Source: an uncultured Clostridiaceae bacterium
GTDB lineage: Bacteria > Bacillota > Clostridia > TANB77 > CAG-465
Direction: 5' to 3'
Length of the DNA stretch: 64,000 nt
NCBI GenBank assembly: GCA_947169155.1
Contig: CAMVON010000002.1
Location: 62,001-126,000 of the forward strand
Numbering within the stretch: the stretch's first letter is position 1; each line of letters starts with the position of its first letter. A model generated the notes under the pieces. That model saw only the letters and a list, made by a program, of their open reading frames with translations. It did not search any database and had not been told where the DNA came from. Made by a program: the position numbers and the translations under genes. Of this stretch, positions 1 through 9,600 are shown piece by piece.

Positions 1-9
1 ATAGAAAAT

Positions 10-41
10 AGAGATGCAATTTTTTGCACCTCTCTTTTTTT
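10..41. terminator. Intrinsic terminator, possibly bidirectional
   Basis: AGAGATGCAattttTTGCACCTCT hairpin followed by T-run, just past the stop of the minus-strand CDS. Confidence 0.6.
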
Positions 42-43
42 GA

Positions 44-1675
44 CTAATTTCGTTCATATATTGAAAAATAATCGTCTGTATATATCTTGTTATACATTCC
101 ACTTCCATCAACAACAGTATGAATTATACTATCGTTAGATAAAATTATATGTGTAATATTATACTTTTCAAATATAGTTTCGGGATAAATTTTCATGGTA
201 TGTACTTTCATATAATCTGTAAACACAGTACATTTAGAATTAAATTCTGGAGCATATAAATCTGCTCTTGAATCTATGAATACTGGAATATCATTTAATA
301 ATAAATAACTTCCAAAATTATATTCATTAAATAATCGTATATTGTTTACATCTAAATTCTCTTTAATATAAGTTGTAGCATCTACTGGATATATAGTATA
401 ATCAATAAACCTACTTTGAAGATTATTTGCAATTGTAGGCAATGTCATAAATGTTAATAAAATACCAGCATATAGATATACTTTTTTATGGCTAGATATA
501 AAGTTATTTATTTTTTTATCTATTTCTTCATTAGGTATTAAATATTCTTTTATTAACCTAGCCAGTGGAAAACTTCCAAGTAATATTAGCATAGACTCTT
601 GTCTACCACTAAAAATTGTTAGTAATGAAAGTCCACCAACTAAGAAGAAATCAGATAATCTTAGTTTTAAATCTTTGAACAAGAATAACCAGCCAAAAAT
701 GACACTAAATATTATAAGAGTTGGTCTTTTAACTAATACAACCGGAAGATGCTCTGAAATATAGTGAGTAGTATTTCCAATAATAGTTCTAATTAAATAA
801 GTAAATGGTACATTTGAACCAAGTGGACAAATAAATCCTGCTAAGATACAAAGCAACATTACTAGAATTAAATAAAAAGAGTTATTATTTAAATCAGCTA
901 CAATCTTATATGGATTTTCTCTGCTTTGCATTCTAGCCTTAATTCTTGCGTCTCTGTTAGCTATTTCTATCTTCATTTTTTCTTCTAATTCTTTAATTCT
1001 TTCAGAACTAGAATCTTTTTTCTTTAATTGCTTTATTTCCTTTTCATATGCCTTTACTATGGAATTATCTATATATAATTTATCTGTTAACCATATCCAT
1101 AATTGAGTTCCGATGTGTGGCAAAAATAGAATAAAGAAAAATGGCCACACAGCAGAGTGTATATTAACTATTAATATAGATATAACAAATAGAAATACAG
1201 CGTATATTATTTTTTTCTTTTCAACAAATCTCTCTATTAAATAATATTCAAGAGCAAATAGAATAAAAGTAACTAATTGAGCTCTTGCAGTTAAGAATCC
1301 TCTAAGTAAAAAAATAGTAAATAAAGAAACCATTAATGATACTATAGAGTTTTTACATAGTTTCTTGTTACATAGAAATATAGTTAATCCAAGTATTGAA
1401 CTTAAGATTCCAGTAGCAATATATACAGCTTTAAATCCGCCTAAAGCATATACTTTATATGTAGCAAAATCATAAAGCCAATGCGGATAAGTATAATCCA
1501 AGTTTTCATGTATCGAAAAAGGATCTTTCATATCTATTCCATCAGTATCAATTTTTTCACCAATTTTTATTGTATAAAAAGTGTCGTTTTGAAACTCTAG
1601 CGGAGTTACAGCAAAACTAAAAAGTATAATAAAAATAGAAAAGATAACTGTCATAAATTTATTATTTTTATTCAT
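44..1675 (-). CDS. Multi-pass membrane protein of unknown function (glycosyltransferase/mannosyltransferase-like topology)
   Basis: 543-aa ORF with many hydrophobic segments; RBS-like gaggtg upstream. Confidence 0.8.
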   Translation of the reverse strand: MNKNNKFMTVIFSIFIILFSFAVTPLEFQNDTFYTIKIGEKIDTDGIDMKDPFSIHENLDYTYPHWLYDFATYKVYALGGFKAVYIATGILSSILGLTIFLCNKKLCKNSIVSLMVSLFTIFLLRGFLTARAQLVTFILFALEYYLIERFVEKKKIIYAVFLFVISILIVNIHSAVWPFFFILFLPHIGTQLWIWLTDKLYIDNSIVKAYEKEIKQLKKKDSSSERIKELEEKMKIEIANRDARIKARMQSRENPYKIVADLNNNSFYLILVMLLCILAGFICPLGSNVPFTYLIRTIIGNTTHYISEHLPVVLVKRPTLIIFSVIFGWLFLFKDLKLRLSDFFLVGGLSLLTIFSGRQESMLILLGSFPLARLIKEYLIPNEEIDKKINNFISSHKKVYLYAGILLTFMTLPTIANNLQSRFIDYTIYPVDATTYIKENLDVNNIRLFNEYNFGSYLLLNDIPVFIDSRADLYAPEFNSKCTVFTDYMKVHTMKIYPETIFEKYNITHIILSNDSIIHTVVDGSGMYNKIYTDDYFSIYERN

Positions 1676-1816
1676 AATTCACCTCTAAAATTTTCAAAAA
1701 TATTTTATCATTTAAATATAATTAAAGCAATATAATGTTCTTGTATATTGTTTAGTATAATGATATAATTTTCATAGTTGAAATCAAGAAGAAACTACAT
1801 ATTATGTTATATAAAA

Positions 1817-1845
1817 TTGACTTTAAGGCTTGAGTATGGTATAAT
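1817..1845 (+). promoter_or_regulatory. Sigma-A type promoter upstream of rnj
   Basis: TTGACT-17-TATAAT. Confidence 0.6.
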
Positions 1846-1974
1846 AATTAAGTCTTATTACGTGAAATATCTTAATTTGTTAATTATAGCGAAAGCTAAA
1901 AACATAAATGAACGGGTTTTTAAAAGTTATGTTTAAATTGTAAATTGAAAAGTATATAGAAAAGGAGAGATTTA

Positions 1975-3873
1975 ATGATAGAAGAAAATAACAAAAGCAA
2001 AAGTAACTCCATTAAGCCTACTAGGGCAAGAAGAACTACTTCTAAAGTTGGAGTAAAAAAAGAAAATACAACAAAAAGATTAAAAGAAGATACAAAAGAA
2101 AAATTAAGAAAATCTAAAAATGATAATATTGAAATAGAGAACGTAAAAGAAGAAAAGAAAGCTCCTGCAAAAAGAGAGAAGAAGACAGAGAGTATCTTTG
2201 CAAAATCTAAATTAAAAGTAATACCACTAGGTGGTTTAAACGAAATAGGAAAAAACTTAACAGTATTCGAGTATGAAAATGAAATAATAGTAGTAGACTG
2301 TGGTCTAGCATTTCCAGAAGACGAAATGTTAGGTGTAGACATAGTTATACCAGATATTTCATATTTAGAAAAAAACAAAGAAAAAGTTAAAGCACTTTTA
2401 ATTACACATGGTCACGAAGATCATATAGGTGCAGTACCATATTTCTTAAAGAAAATAAACTGTCCAGTATATGGAAGTAAATTATCTTTAGGATTAATAA
2501 ATGTAAAATTACAAGAACATAACTTAGAAAATTCAACAAAATTAGTTACAATAGAGCCTAGAAAAGTTCTAAAATTCGGAAAATATTTTAAAGTAGAATT
2601 TATTAGGGTAACCCACTCTATTGCAGATTCAATGGCAATTGCTATAACAACACCTGTTGGTACAGTTTTACACACAGGAGACTTCAAAGTAGACTACACA
2701 CCAATTGATGGTGGGTATATGGATCTCCAGCGTATAGCTGAACTTGGTCAACAAGGTGTAACATTATTACTTTCAGATAGTACTAATGTATTAAGACCAG
2801 GACACACAATGTCAGAAAAAAGTGTTGGTAAAGAACTAGAAAGATTATTTACTAACTGCAATAAAAGAATAATAGTTGCAACATTTGCTTCAAACGTACA
2901 CAGAATGCAGCAAATCGTAAATGCAGCAGCACGTTTTAAAAGAAAAGTTGCAGTACTAGGACGTAGTATGGTAAATGTACTAGGAGTATCTAAAGAACTT
3001 GGATACCTAGATTGCCCAGAAGATACAATAATAGATATAGATAAGATTAATATGTATAACCCAGAACAACTTGTTATACTATGTACAGGTTCTCAAGGTG
3101 AACCAATGGCAGCATTATCTAGAATGTCTATGGGTGAACACAAAAAAGTACAAGTAACTCCAGATGATATGATAATTTTCTCATCTTCTGCAATTCCAGG
3201 AAATGAAAAATCTATTGGTAGAGTAGTAGATGAACTAGAAAAATTAGGTGCTGAAGTTATTAATAACCAAATAGCTGATGTTCACGTATCTGGACACGCT
3301 TGTCAAGAAGAATTAAAATTAATGTTAAGCTTAGTAAGACCTAAGTATTTTATGCCAGCCCATGGTGAATATAGATTTTTAAAAGCTCATGCACAACTAG
3401 CAGTTGAAACTGGAGTAGATAAAGAGAATGTATTCATAATGGAAAACGGTAGAATATTAGAAATAGGTGAAAAATCTGCTAAGATGGGACAACAAGTTAC
3501 ATCTGGTATCGTCCTTGTTGATGGACTTGGTGTAGGAGACGTTGGTAACATCGTATTAAGAGACAGACAATTATTATCTGAAAATGGTATGATTATTGTT
3601 GTTGTTTCTCTAGATAGAAAAACTGCAAGAGTAGTATCTGGACCAGATATTGTTACTCGTGGATTCGTATATGTAAGAGAAAACGAACCATTAATTGAAG
3701 AGATTAAAGACGTAGCTCGTCATGAACTAGAAAAATGTGAAGACCAAGGAATAAGAGATTGGGCAACAATTAAAACTAGAGTAAGAGAAGCTATGATGAA
3801 ATATATTTTCACAAAAACTAAGAGACAACCAATGATTTTACCAATATTAATGGATGTAGATATGGACATCTAG
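1975..3873 (+). CDS. rnj: Ribonuclease J with ~75-aa Lys/Glu-rich N-terminal tail
   Basis: Beta-CASP/MBL motifs (LLITHGHEDHIGAVPYFL), LGGLNEIGKN start of core; RBS aaaggagag. Confidence 0.95.
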   Translation: MIEENNKSKSNSIKPTRARRTTSKVGVKKENTTKRLKEDTKEKLRKSKNDNIEIENVKEEKKAPAKREKKTESIFAKSKLKVIPLGGLNEIGKNLTVFEYENEIIVVDCGLAFPEDEMLGVDIVIPDISYLEKNKEKVKALLITHGHEDHIGAVPYFLKKINCPVYGSKLSLGLINVKLQEHNLENSTKLVTIEPRKVLKFGKYFKVEFIRVTHSIADSMAIAITTPVGTVLHTGDFKVDYTPIDGGYMDLQRIAELGQQGVTLLLSDSTNVLRPGHTMSEKSVGKELERLFTNCNKRIIVATFASNVHRMQQIVNAAARFKRKVAVLGRSMVNVLGVSKELGYLDCPEDTIIDIDKINMYNPEQLVILCTGSQGEPMAALSRMSMGEHKKVQVTPDDMIIFSSSAIPGNEKSIGRVVDELEKLGAEVINNQIADVHVSGHACQEELKLMLSLVRPKYFMPAHGEYRFLKAHAQLAVETGVDKENVFIMENGRILEIGEKSAKMGQQVTSGIVLVDGLGVGDVGNIVLRDRQLLSENGMIIVVVSLDRKTARVVSGPDIVTRGFVYVRENEPLIEEIKDVARHELEKCEDQGIRDWATIKTRVREAMMKYIFTKTKRQPMILPILMDVDMDI

Positions 3874-3932
3874 AAAATAAAGTGTATAATATATATACGT
3901 ATAAAAAGTGAAATATAAAGGAGCGTTTTTTT

Positions 3933-5645
3933 ATGGAAATGGATAAAGAATACGAGAGAAAATGTTTTGAACTAGCATATTTAATATTCCCAGACGTAAA
4001 CGAAACAGTTGACGACCTAGAAATTAGATATCCAGCTAGAAATTTAAAAGAAGGCGCAAAAGTAGTAAGAATTGGACCTTCTCCAACAGGAATGATGCAT
4101 ACTGGAACACTATTTCAAGCAATGGTAAATAGAAAATTAGCATCTCAAAGTGAAGGAGTTTTCTATGTTAGAATAGAAGATACTGACCAAAAAAGAGAAG
4201 TAGAAGGCGCAGTTCAAGAAATTATAGATGGACTAGAACATTTTGATCTTATGCCAGATGAAGGTGTTATAGGAAAAGATAAAGAAAAAGGGGATTATGG
4301 CCCATATACACAATCTAAAAGAGCAGAAATATACAGAATATGTGCTAAACACTTAATTGAAGTAGGAAGAGCATATCCATGTTTCTGTACTCCAGAAATG
4401 CTACAAAAAACACATGATCAACAAGTAGCAAACAAAATTATTCCAGGATATTATGGAGTATATGCAAAATGTAGAAACAGATCAATAGATGAAGCAATCG
4501 AAAGAGTAAAAGCTGGAGAAAAATTTATCTTAAGATTTAGATCTAATGGATCTCACTTGAATAAAATTGCATTTGTAGATGATGCAAGAGGAAAAATTGA
4601 AATGGCAGATAATGACGAAGATATCGTTTTAATTAAATCAGACGGACTTCCAACTTATCACTTTGCACACATTTGTGATGACCACTTTATGCACACAACT
4701 CACGTTGTACGTGCAGAAGAATGGCTACCATCTGTTCCAAAACATCTACAATTATTTGAAGCAATGGGATTTGAAGCTCCACATTATATTCATACTCCAA
4801 CAATTATGATTAAAGATGGAGATTCAAAAAGAAAACTATCTAAAAGAAAAGATAAAGTTGCAGCAGTATCATATTTTATCTCTGCAGGATACCCTGTTGA
4901 AGGTTTAAATGATTACTTAATGACAATTTTAAACTCAGATTTTGAAATGTGGAAATCTCAAAACAAGGATAAATCATATAAAGACTTTACATTCAAACTA
5001 GATAAAATGAGTAGTGCAGGTTCTCTTTTAGATATACCAAAACTAAATGACTTATCTAAAGAAGCAATAGCTAGAATGAATGGTGATGAAGTACTAAAAT
5101 GCGTGCTAGATTGGTCTAAAGAATTTAATAAAGATTTCTATAATTTATTAAATCAAGATTTAAAATATGCAAGAGCAGTATTTGGACTAGAAAGAGATAA
5201 TGCAACAAAAATAAGAAAAGATATATATAAATGGGAAGATGTAGAACCTACATTTAGATATTTCTTTGATGAAAACTATAAAAATGAATTAGAAACAGAA
5301 GGATATATTATTAAATCATTAACAGAAGAAAAAGCTACACTTACTCCTGAAATAATGGTTAAAGCTTTAGAGGCATATAAAGCTGCATATAACGAAGCAG
5401 ATGATAAAGATCAATGGTTTGCAAGAATGAAAGAAGTAGCTGAAGGATTAAACTTCTGCACTAATATGAAAGAATATAAAGCAAATCCAGATGCATATGT
5501 TGGAAGTATTGCAGATTTCTCATCAATAGTAAGAATGGCTGTAACAAATAGAAAAAATACACCAGACATTTATAGCATAATGCAACTACTAGGAAAAGAC
5601 AGAACAATTGCTAGAATGGAAGATACTATCGAAAAATTAAAATAG
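3933..5645 (+). CDS. gltX: Glutamate--tRNA ligase, atypical clostridial form
   Basis: RIGPSPTGMMHTG (HIGH region) and KRKLSKRKD (KMSKS region); 570 aa. Confidence 0.9.
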   Translation: MEMDKEYERKCFELAYLIFPDVNETVDDLEIRYPARNLKEGAKVVRIGPSPTGMMHTGTLFQAMVNRKLASQSEGVFYVRIEDTDQKREVEGAVQEIIDGLEHFDLMPDEGVIGKDKEKGDYGPYTQSKRAEIYRICAKHLIEVGRAYPCFCTPEMLQKTHDQQVANKIIPGYYGVYAKCRNRSIDEAIERVKAGEKFILRFRSNGSHLNKIAFVDDARGKIEMADNDEDIVLIKSDGLPTYHFAHICDDHFMHTTHVVRAEEWLPSVPKHLQLFEAMGFEAPHYIHTPTIMIKDGDSKRKLSKRKDKVAAVSYFISAGYPVEGLNDYLMTILNSDFEMWKSQNKDKSYKDFTFKLDKMSSAGSLLDIPKLNDLSKEAIARMNGDEVLKCVLDWSKEFNKDFYNLLNQDLKYARAVFGLERDNATKIRKDIYKWEDVEPTFRYFFDENYKNELETEGYIIKSLTEEKATLTPEIMVKALEAYKAAYNEADDKDQWFARMKEVAEGLNFCTNMKEYKANPDAYVGSIADFSSIVRMAVTNRKNTPDIYSIMQLLGKDRTIARMEDTIEKLK

Positions 5646-5670
5646 TAATATATACGTAATATAAGCAAGA

Positions 5671-5698
5671 AATAGCGGCAATTTAGTCGCTATTTTTT
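5671..5698 (+). terminator. Intrinsic terminator after gltX
   Basis: AATAGCG/CGCTATT stem followed by TTTTTT. Confidence 0.75.
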
Positions 5699-5743
5699 CG
5701 TATTTATGGTATAATATATATGTGAGCAAAAGGATGTGATAAT

Positions 5744-5929
5744 ATGATTCCAGACGATAAAAAACTAGTAGAAAATATAAAAGCTACTATGGCTATAGAA
5801 GGATTATATTTGCAAGATAAAGATGTTTCTCTTATAAATCAATATTTAGAAAATCAAATAACAGAAAAGGAAGGAATAGACATTATAAAGAAAGATATAA
5901 TGTCTAGGTTAAATGATAAAAATGTATGA
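5744..5929 (+). CDS. VbhA-like Fic antitoxin
   Basis: 61 aa with inhibitory motif (S/T)xxxE(G/N) as TMAIEG; overlaps the fic start. Confidence 0.8.
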   Translation: MIPDDKKLVENIKATMAIEGLYLQDKDVSLINQYLENQITEKEGIDIIKKDIMSRLNDKNV

Positions 5930-6506
5930 TGCAGGAAACTCAAAATATACATATAAGGGAACAGATATCTTAAAAAATAAATTAAATATACAAGATGAAG
6001 AATTACTAAAAGAATATGAAACAAGAATAGTTGCTTTCAAAATAGCAACAATAAATTCACAAAAATTACCAGAGGGGTATACACCCGAAAGATTAAAATT
6101 TATTCATAAATATTTATTTGAAGATATTTTTGAATTTGCAGGTGAATATAGACAAGAAAACATTACAAAAGATAATTTTAGATTTTCAGAATATGAGTAT
6201 ATTGAAGAAAATATTGAAAGAATATTTAAAAGCATAAATATCGCTGATATGAAAAAAATGCCATTTTCAAAATTTGTTGAAACAATTTCATATATCATGA
6301 CAGAATTAAATGTTTTGCATCCATTCAGAGAAGGTAATGGTAGAACTATTAGGGAACTAGTTAGAGAAATTTGTTTTGATTGTGGCTATGCAATAGATTG
6401 GTACGAGATAAATCATGATGATATTTTAAAGGTAGCAAAACTTGCAGTGCTAGACGAAAAAGAACAAATAAAAATGCTAAGAAGAAGTATAAAGAAGTTA
6501 AATTAA
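5913..6506 (+). CDS. Fic-domain protein (putative AMPylase toxin); alternative start 5922
   Basis: HPFREGNGRTIRE matches HPFx(D/E)GNGRxxR. Confidence 0.93.
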   Translation: MIKMYDAGNSKYTYKGTDILKNKLNIQDEELLKEYETRIVAFKIATINSQKLPEGYTPERLKFIHKYLFEDIFEFAGEYRQENITKDNFRFSEYEYIEENIERIFKSINIADMKKMPFSKFVETISYIMTELNVLHPFREGNGRTIRELVREICFDCGYAIDWYEINHDDILKVAKLAVLDEKEQIKMLRRSIKKLN

Positions 6507-6530
6507 AAGAGGCAAATATGCCTCTTTTTT
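6505..6530 (+). terminator. Intrinsic terminator after fic
   Basis: AAAAGAGGC aaatat GCCTCTTTTTT. Confidence 0.8.
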
Positions 6531-6609
6531 ATGCTTCGTAACAATGTTGAAATATTGATTTTAAATGTATGAAATATTATTGGCGAAAACAGCTATTTTT
6601 CTAGCAATT

Positions 6610-6638
6610 TTGCCACAAAAATAGTTTTTTGTTATAAA
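6610..6638 (+). promoter_or_regulatory. Promoter of surface-protein gene
   Basis: TTGCCA-17-TATAAA. Confidence 0.45.
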
Positions 6639-6675
6639 ATAATAAGTGTAAATATAAAAGAAAGGGAGATAGTAT

Positions 6676-9600
6676 ATGAAGAAAAAGGTTATATTAGGAA
6701 TAATAATTGCAATGATTCTTACTATAATTGCAAGCCCAGTTGCCAACGCATTCACAATAGACGGCTATACAGGTTCACATATGTATGGTATTGACTTTAG
6801 AATGCGTAACGGATGGAATAATGGATCTTATGGGCAAACATACAATTGGGGTGGCGGAATACCATCAATATCATCAAATCCATACCCATTTGATTACACA
6901 GAATCACCACGTATTGGTACAAACTTCGTAATGGCACTAAGTAATGGAAGCTATTCTAATTATAGTAACATAGTAGCATACACTGGTGCATATTGTATTG
7001 GATGGGGTGTACCATTTGGAGAGTATAGTAGCTCAGATGTAAGTGGATCAACAAGAATGAGTGAATATCCATTAGAAACATTCAAAAGAACAAGAAATGG
7101 AGATAAGCTTGATGCTGAGGGAATTAGAGCAGTAAAATATGCTTTAACATATGGATATACTTATCCAACAACTTCAGCTCAACAAGTTAGAAACTTAGGT
7201 AGCGTTTATTCTTTTGAAGATGGAGTACACGCATATGGCGCAGCAATATGCGGACCTAACCAACCAAAAATTATGGCTACACAAATATTATGTTGGATAT
7301 CAGTAAACAAATATGTAGATAAAGACGATAAAGTTGCTATTCTTAAAGATTATTTCTTTGAAAGAAGTTGGAATGGTAATGGAGAAATAAATAGATACAA
7401 CGTTGAAGGAATATTCGATGAATATAGAGGCAAAGTAGTACGTGCTATGAAAATGCCATCATTCTCACATGATAGTAGAGAAGGCGCTATAAATGAAAAA
7501 ATAGAGCTTAAATGGAGTACAGCAAATCAAAGATTTGAATATACAGTAACAGATACTAACAATATGTATTCTGCGGATAAAGTTGCAATTTTATTTGAAA
7601 ATATTGGAGACTTAAATGTAGATGACCATCACGATGGAACATATACAATATGGACAACAAATGTTGTTGGTTCAAAAGAAAGTCCATTTGTATTCAATGT
7701 TACTAAAAGAATTGACCAAGCAAAAGGATTAATAGTTGTTGCAAAAGCTAATAATAGCAATTCACAACCAGTAGCTTTACCTACAAATGATCCTATTGTT
7801 GAAACTAGTTATTTAGCAGTATATACACAAGCAATTAAAATAAAAGCTCAAAAAATACTTAAACCAATAGATGATGCATATGGTGATGCATATGTAAAAG
7901 ATTGTGAATACACAGTATATAGAGATAGCAATTGCACAGACGCTGTTGAAACAGTTGTTGTAGGAGAAGATGGAAATTCAAATAAAACACAATATCTTCC
8001 ATATCAACATTACTGGGCAAAAGAAACTAAAACAAATGAAAGCACAATAATAAATGATACAGTTTATGAAATAAATCCAGATGACTTTGTTGTAGATGAA
8101 GATGGAGATCTTGTAGTTACTTTTGAAGCAGAAAACGAAATTATACCTACAGGTTTAGATATAGTTAAATTCTATAATCAACCAGGATCAGATGAAAATC
8201 CAGCTGCTGGTGCAAAATTTGTATTATATCTAAAGAGTAATCCTGCAGAAAGATATGAACAAACAATAGGAGCTGATGGTAGAGCAAGCTTTAGTAACAT
8301 ACCATGGGGTACATATATACTTCATGAAGATGAAAATAGTGAAAACTATTTAGAAATTGAAGATATTGAATTTGTTCTACACGAGTCAGAAGAAGAAAAA
8401 CAACATACATTAGCTATTGAAGCAGATGATGAGTTTGAAGTATATTTAAAAGTAGTTAAAATAGATAAGACTACAAACAAGAAAATAGTATTACCTGGTG
8501 CTAAATTCCAAATATATGATATAGACAGACACGAATGGGTAAGCCAAAAAGCCGGAGTAACTGGAGAAGAAATCATGACATTTGAAACAAATGAAGATGG
8601 TGAATTCACTACTCCTAGAATGCTTAGAGCAGGGCACTATGCAATATATGAAATTGAAGCTCCAGCAGGTTACTATCTAGCACCTGAATATAGAAAACCA
8701 GAAGACGAAAGTCAATATGGTCAAGGTGGAATACAATTAAATTTAACTAAAAATGTTGAAGTTGAAATGGTTTCTGGAACTGATGCATACGCAAAAGTAC
8801 TAGATGTCATAGAAGATGATACAAGAGTAAATTTAAAAATTTACAAAACTGGTGAACAACTAGTAAATAGTAGAACAGAAACTGATAGCTATATGACTAC
8901 AAAAAAAGTAGATGTAGATAAAGTTATTCCAATTTATGAACAAAGACCGTTAGAAGGAGTAACATTTAAAGTATATGCAAATGGAGATATTGAAACTCCA
9001 GATCATCAAAACGTATATGTTAATGATGGTGAACTAGTTGCAACAATTACTACAGATTCAACTGGTTATGCAGTCGCAAAAAACTTACATAAAGGTAGTT
9101 ACAAAATTGTTGAAGATTCAGCTCCAGATGGCTTTATAAATAAAGATGAAGATGCTCAAACTGGTGAGTTAACTAATAAAGTAATGTATGCAGATTGTAC
9201 AGAACATGATCAAACAATTAATGCTACAGATCATTTAGAACAATTAACAAACGATAGACAAAAACTTACATATGAATTCAAAAAAATATTTGATGAATTT
9301 AAATATAAAAATGGATTAGAAGAAAGAAGAGCAGTATTTGGAGTTTATGTAAGAGAAAATATTACTGGATACGATGGAAACATAGTATTATATAAAGATA
9401 ACCTAGTAGAATTATTAGATGTATTAGGAGATTGTACAGTAGAAACTAAAGCAGATTTACCAGAAGGTAAATACTATATTAAAGAATTATATGCTTCTTA
9501 TCCTTATTCTATAAAAACAGATGAAGTAGATTTTGAATTAAAATATGATGGAAATCAAGAAACAGTAAAAGTTTATGGTAGAGATATTATCAATACACCA

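Noticed and set aside
1920-2378. 152-aa minus-strand ORF
   Set aside because: Antisense to the rnj start and N-tail; low-complexity Ser/Phe composition and no RBS support.
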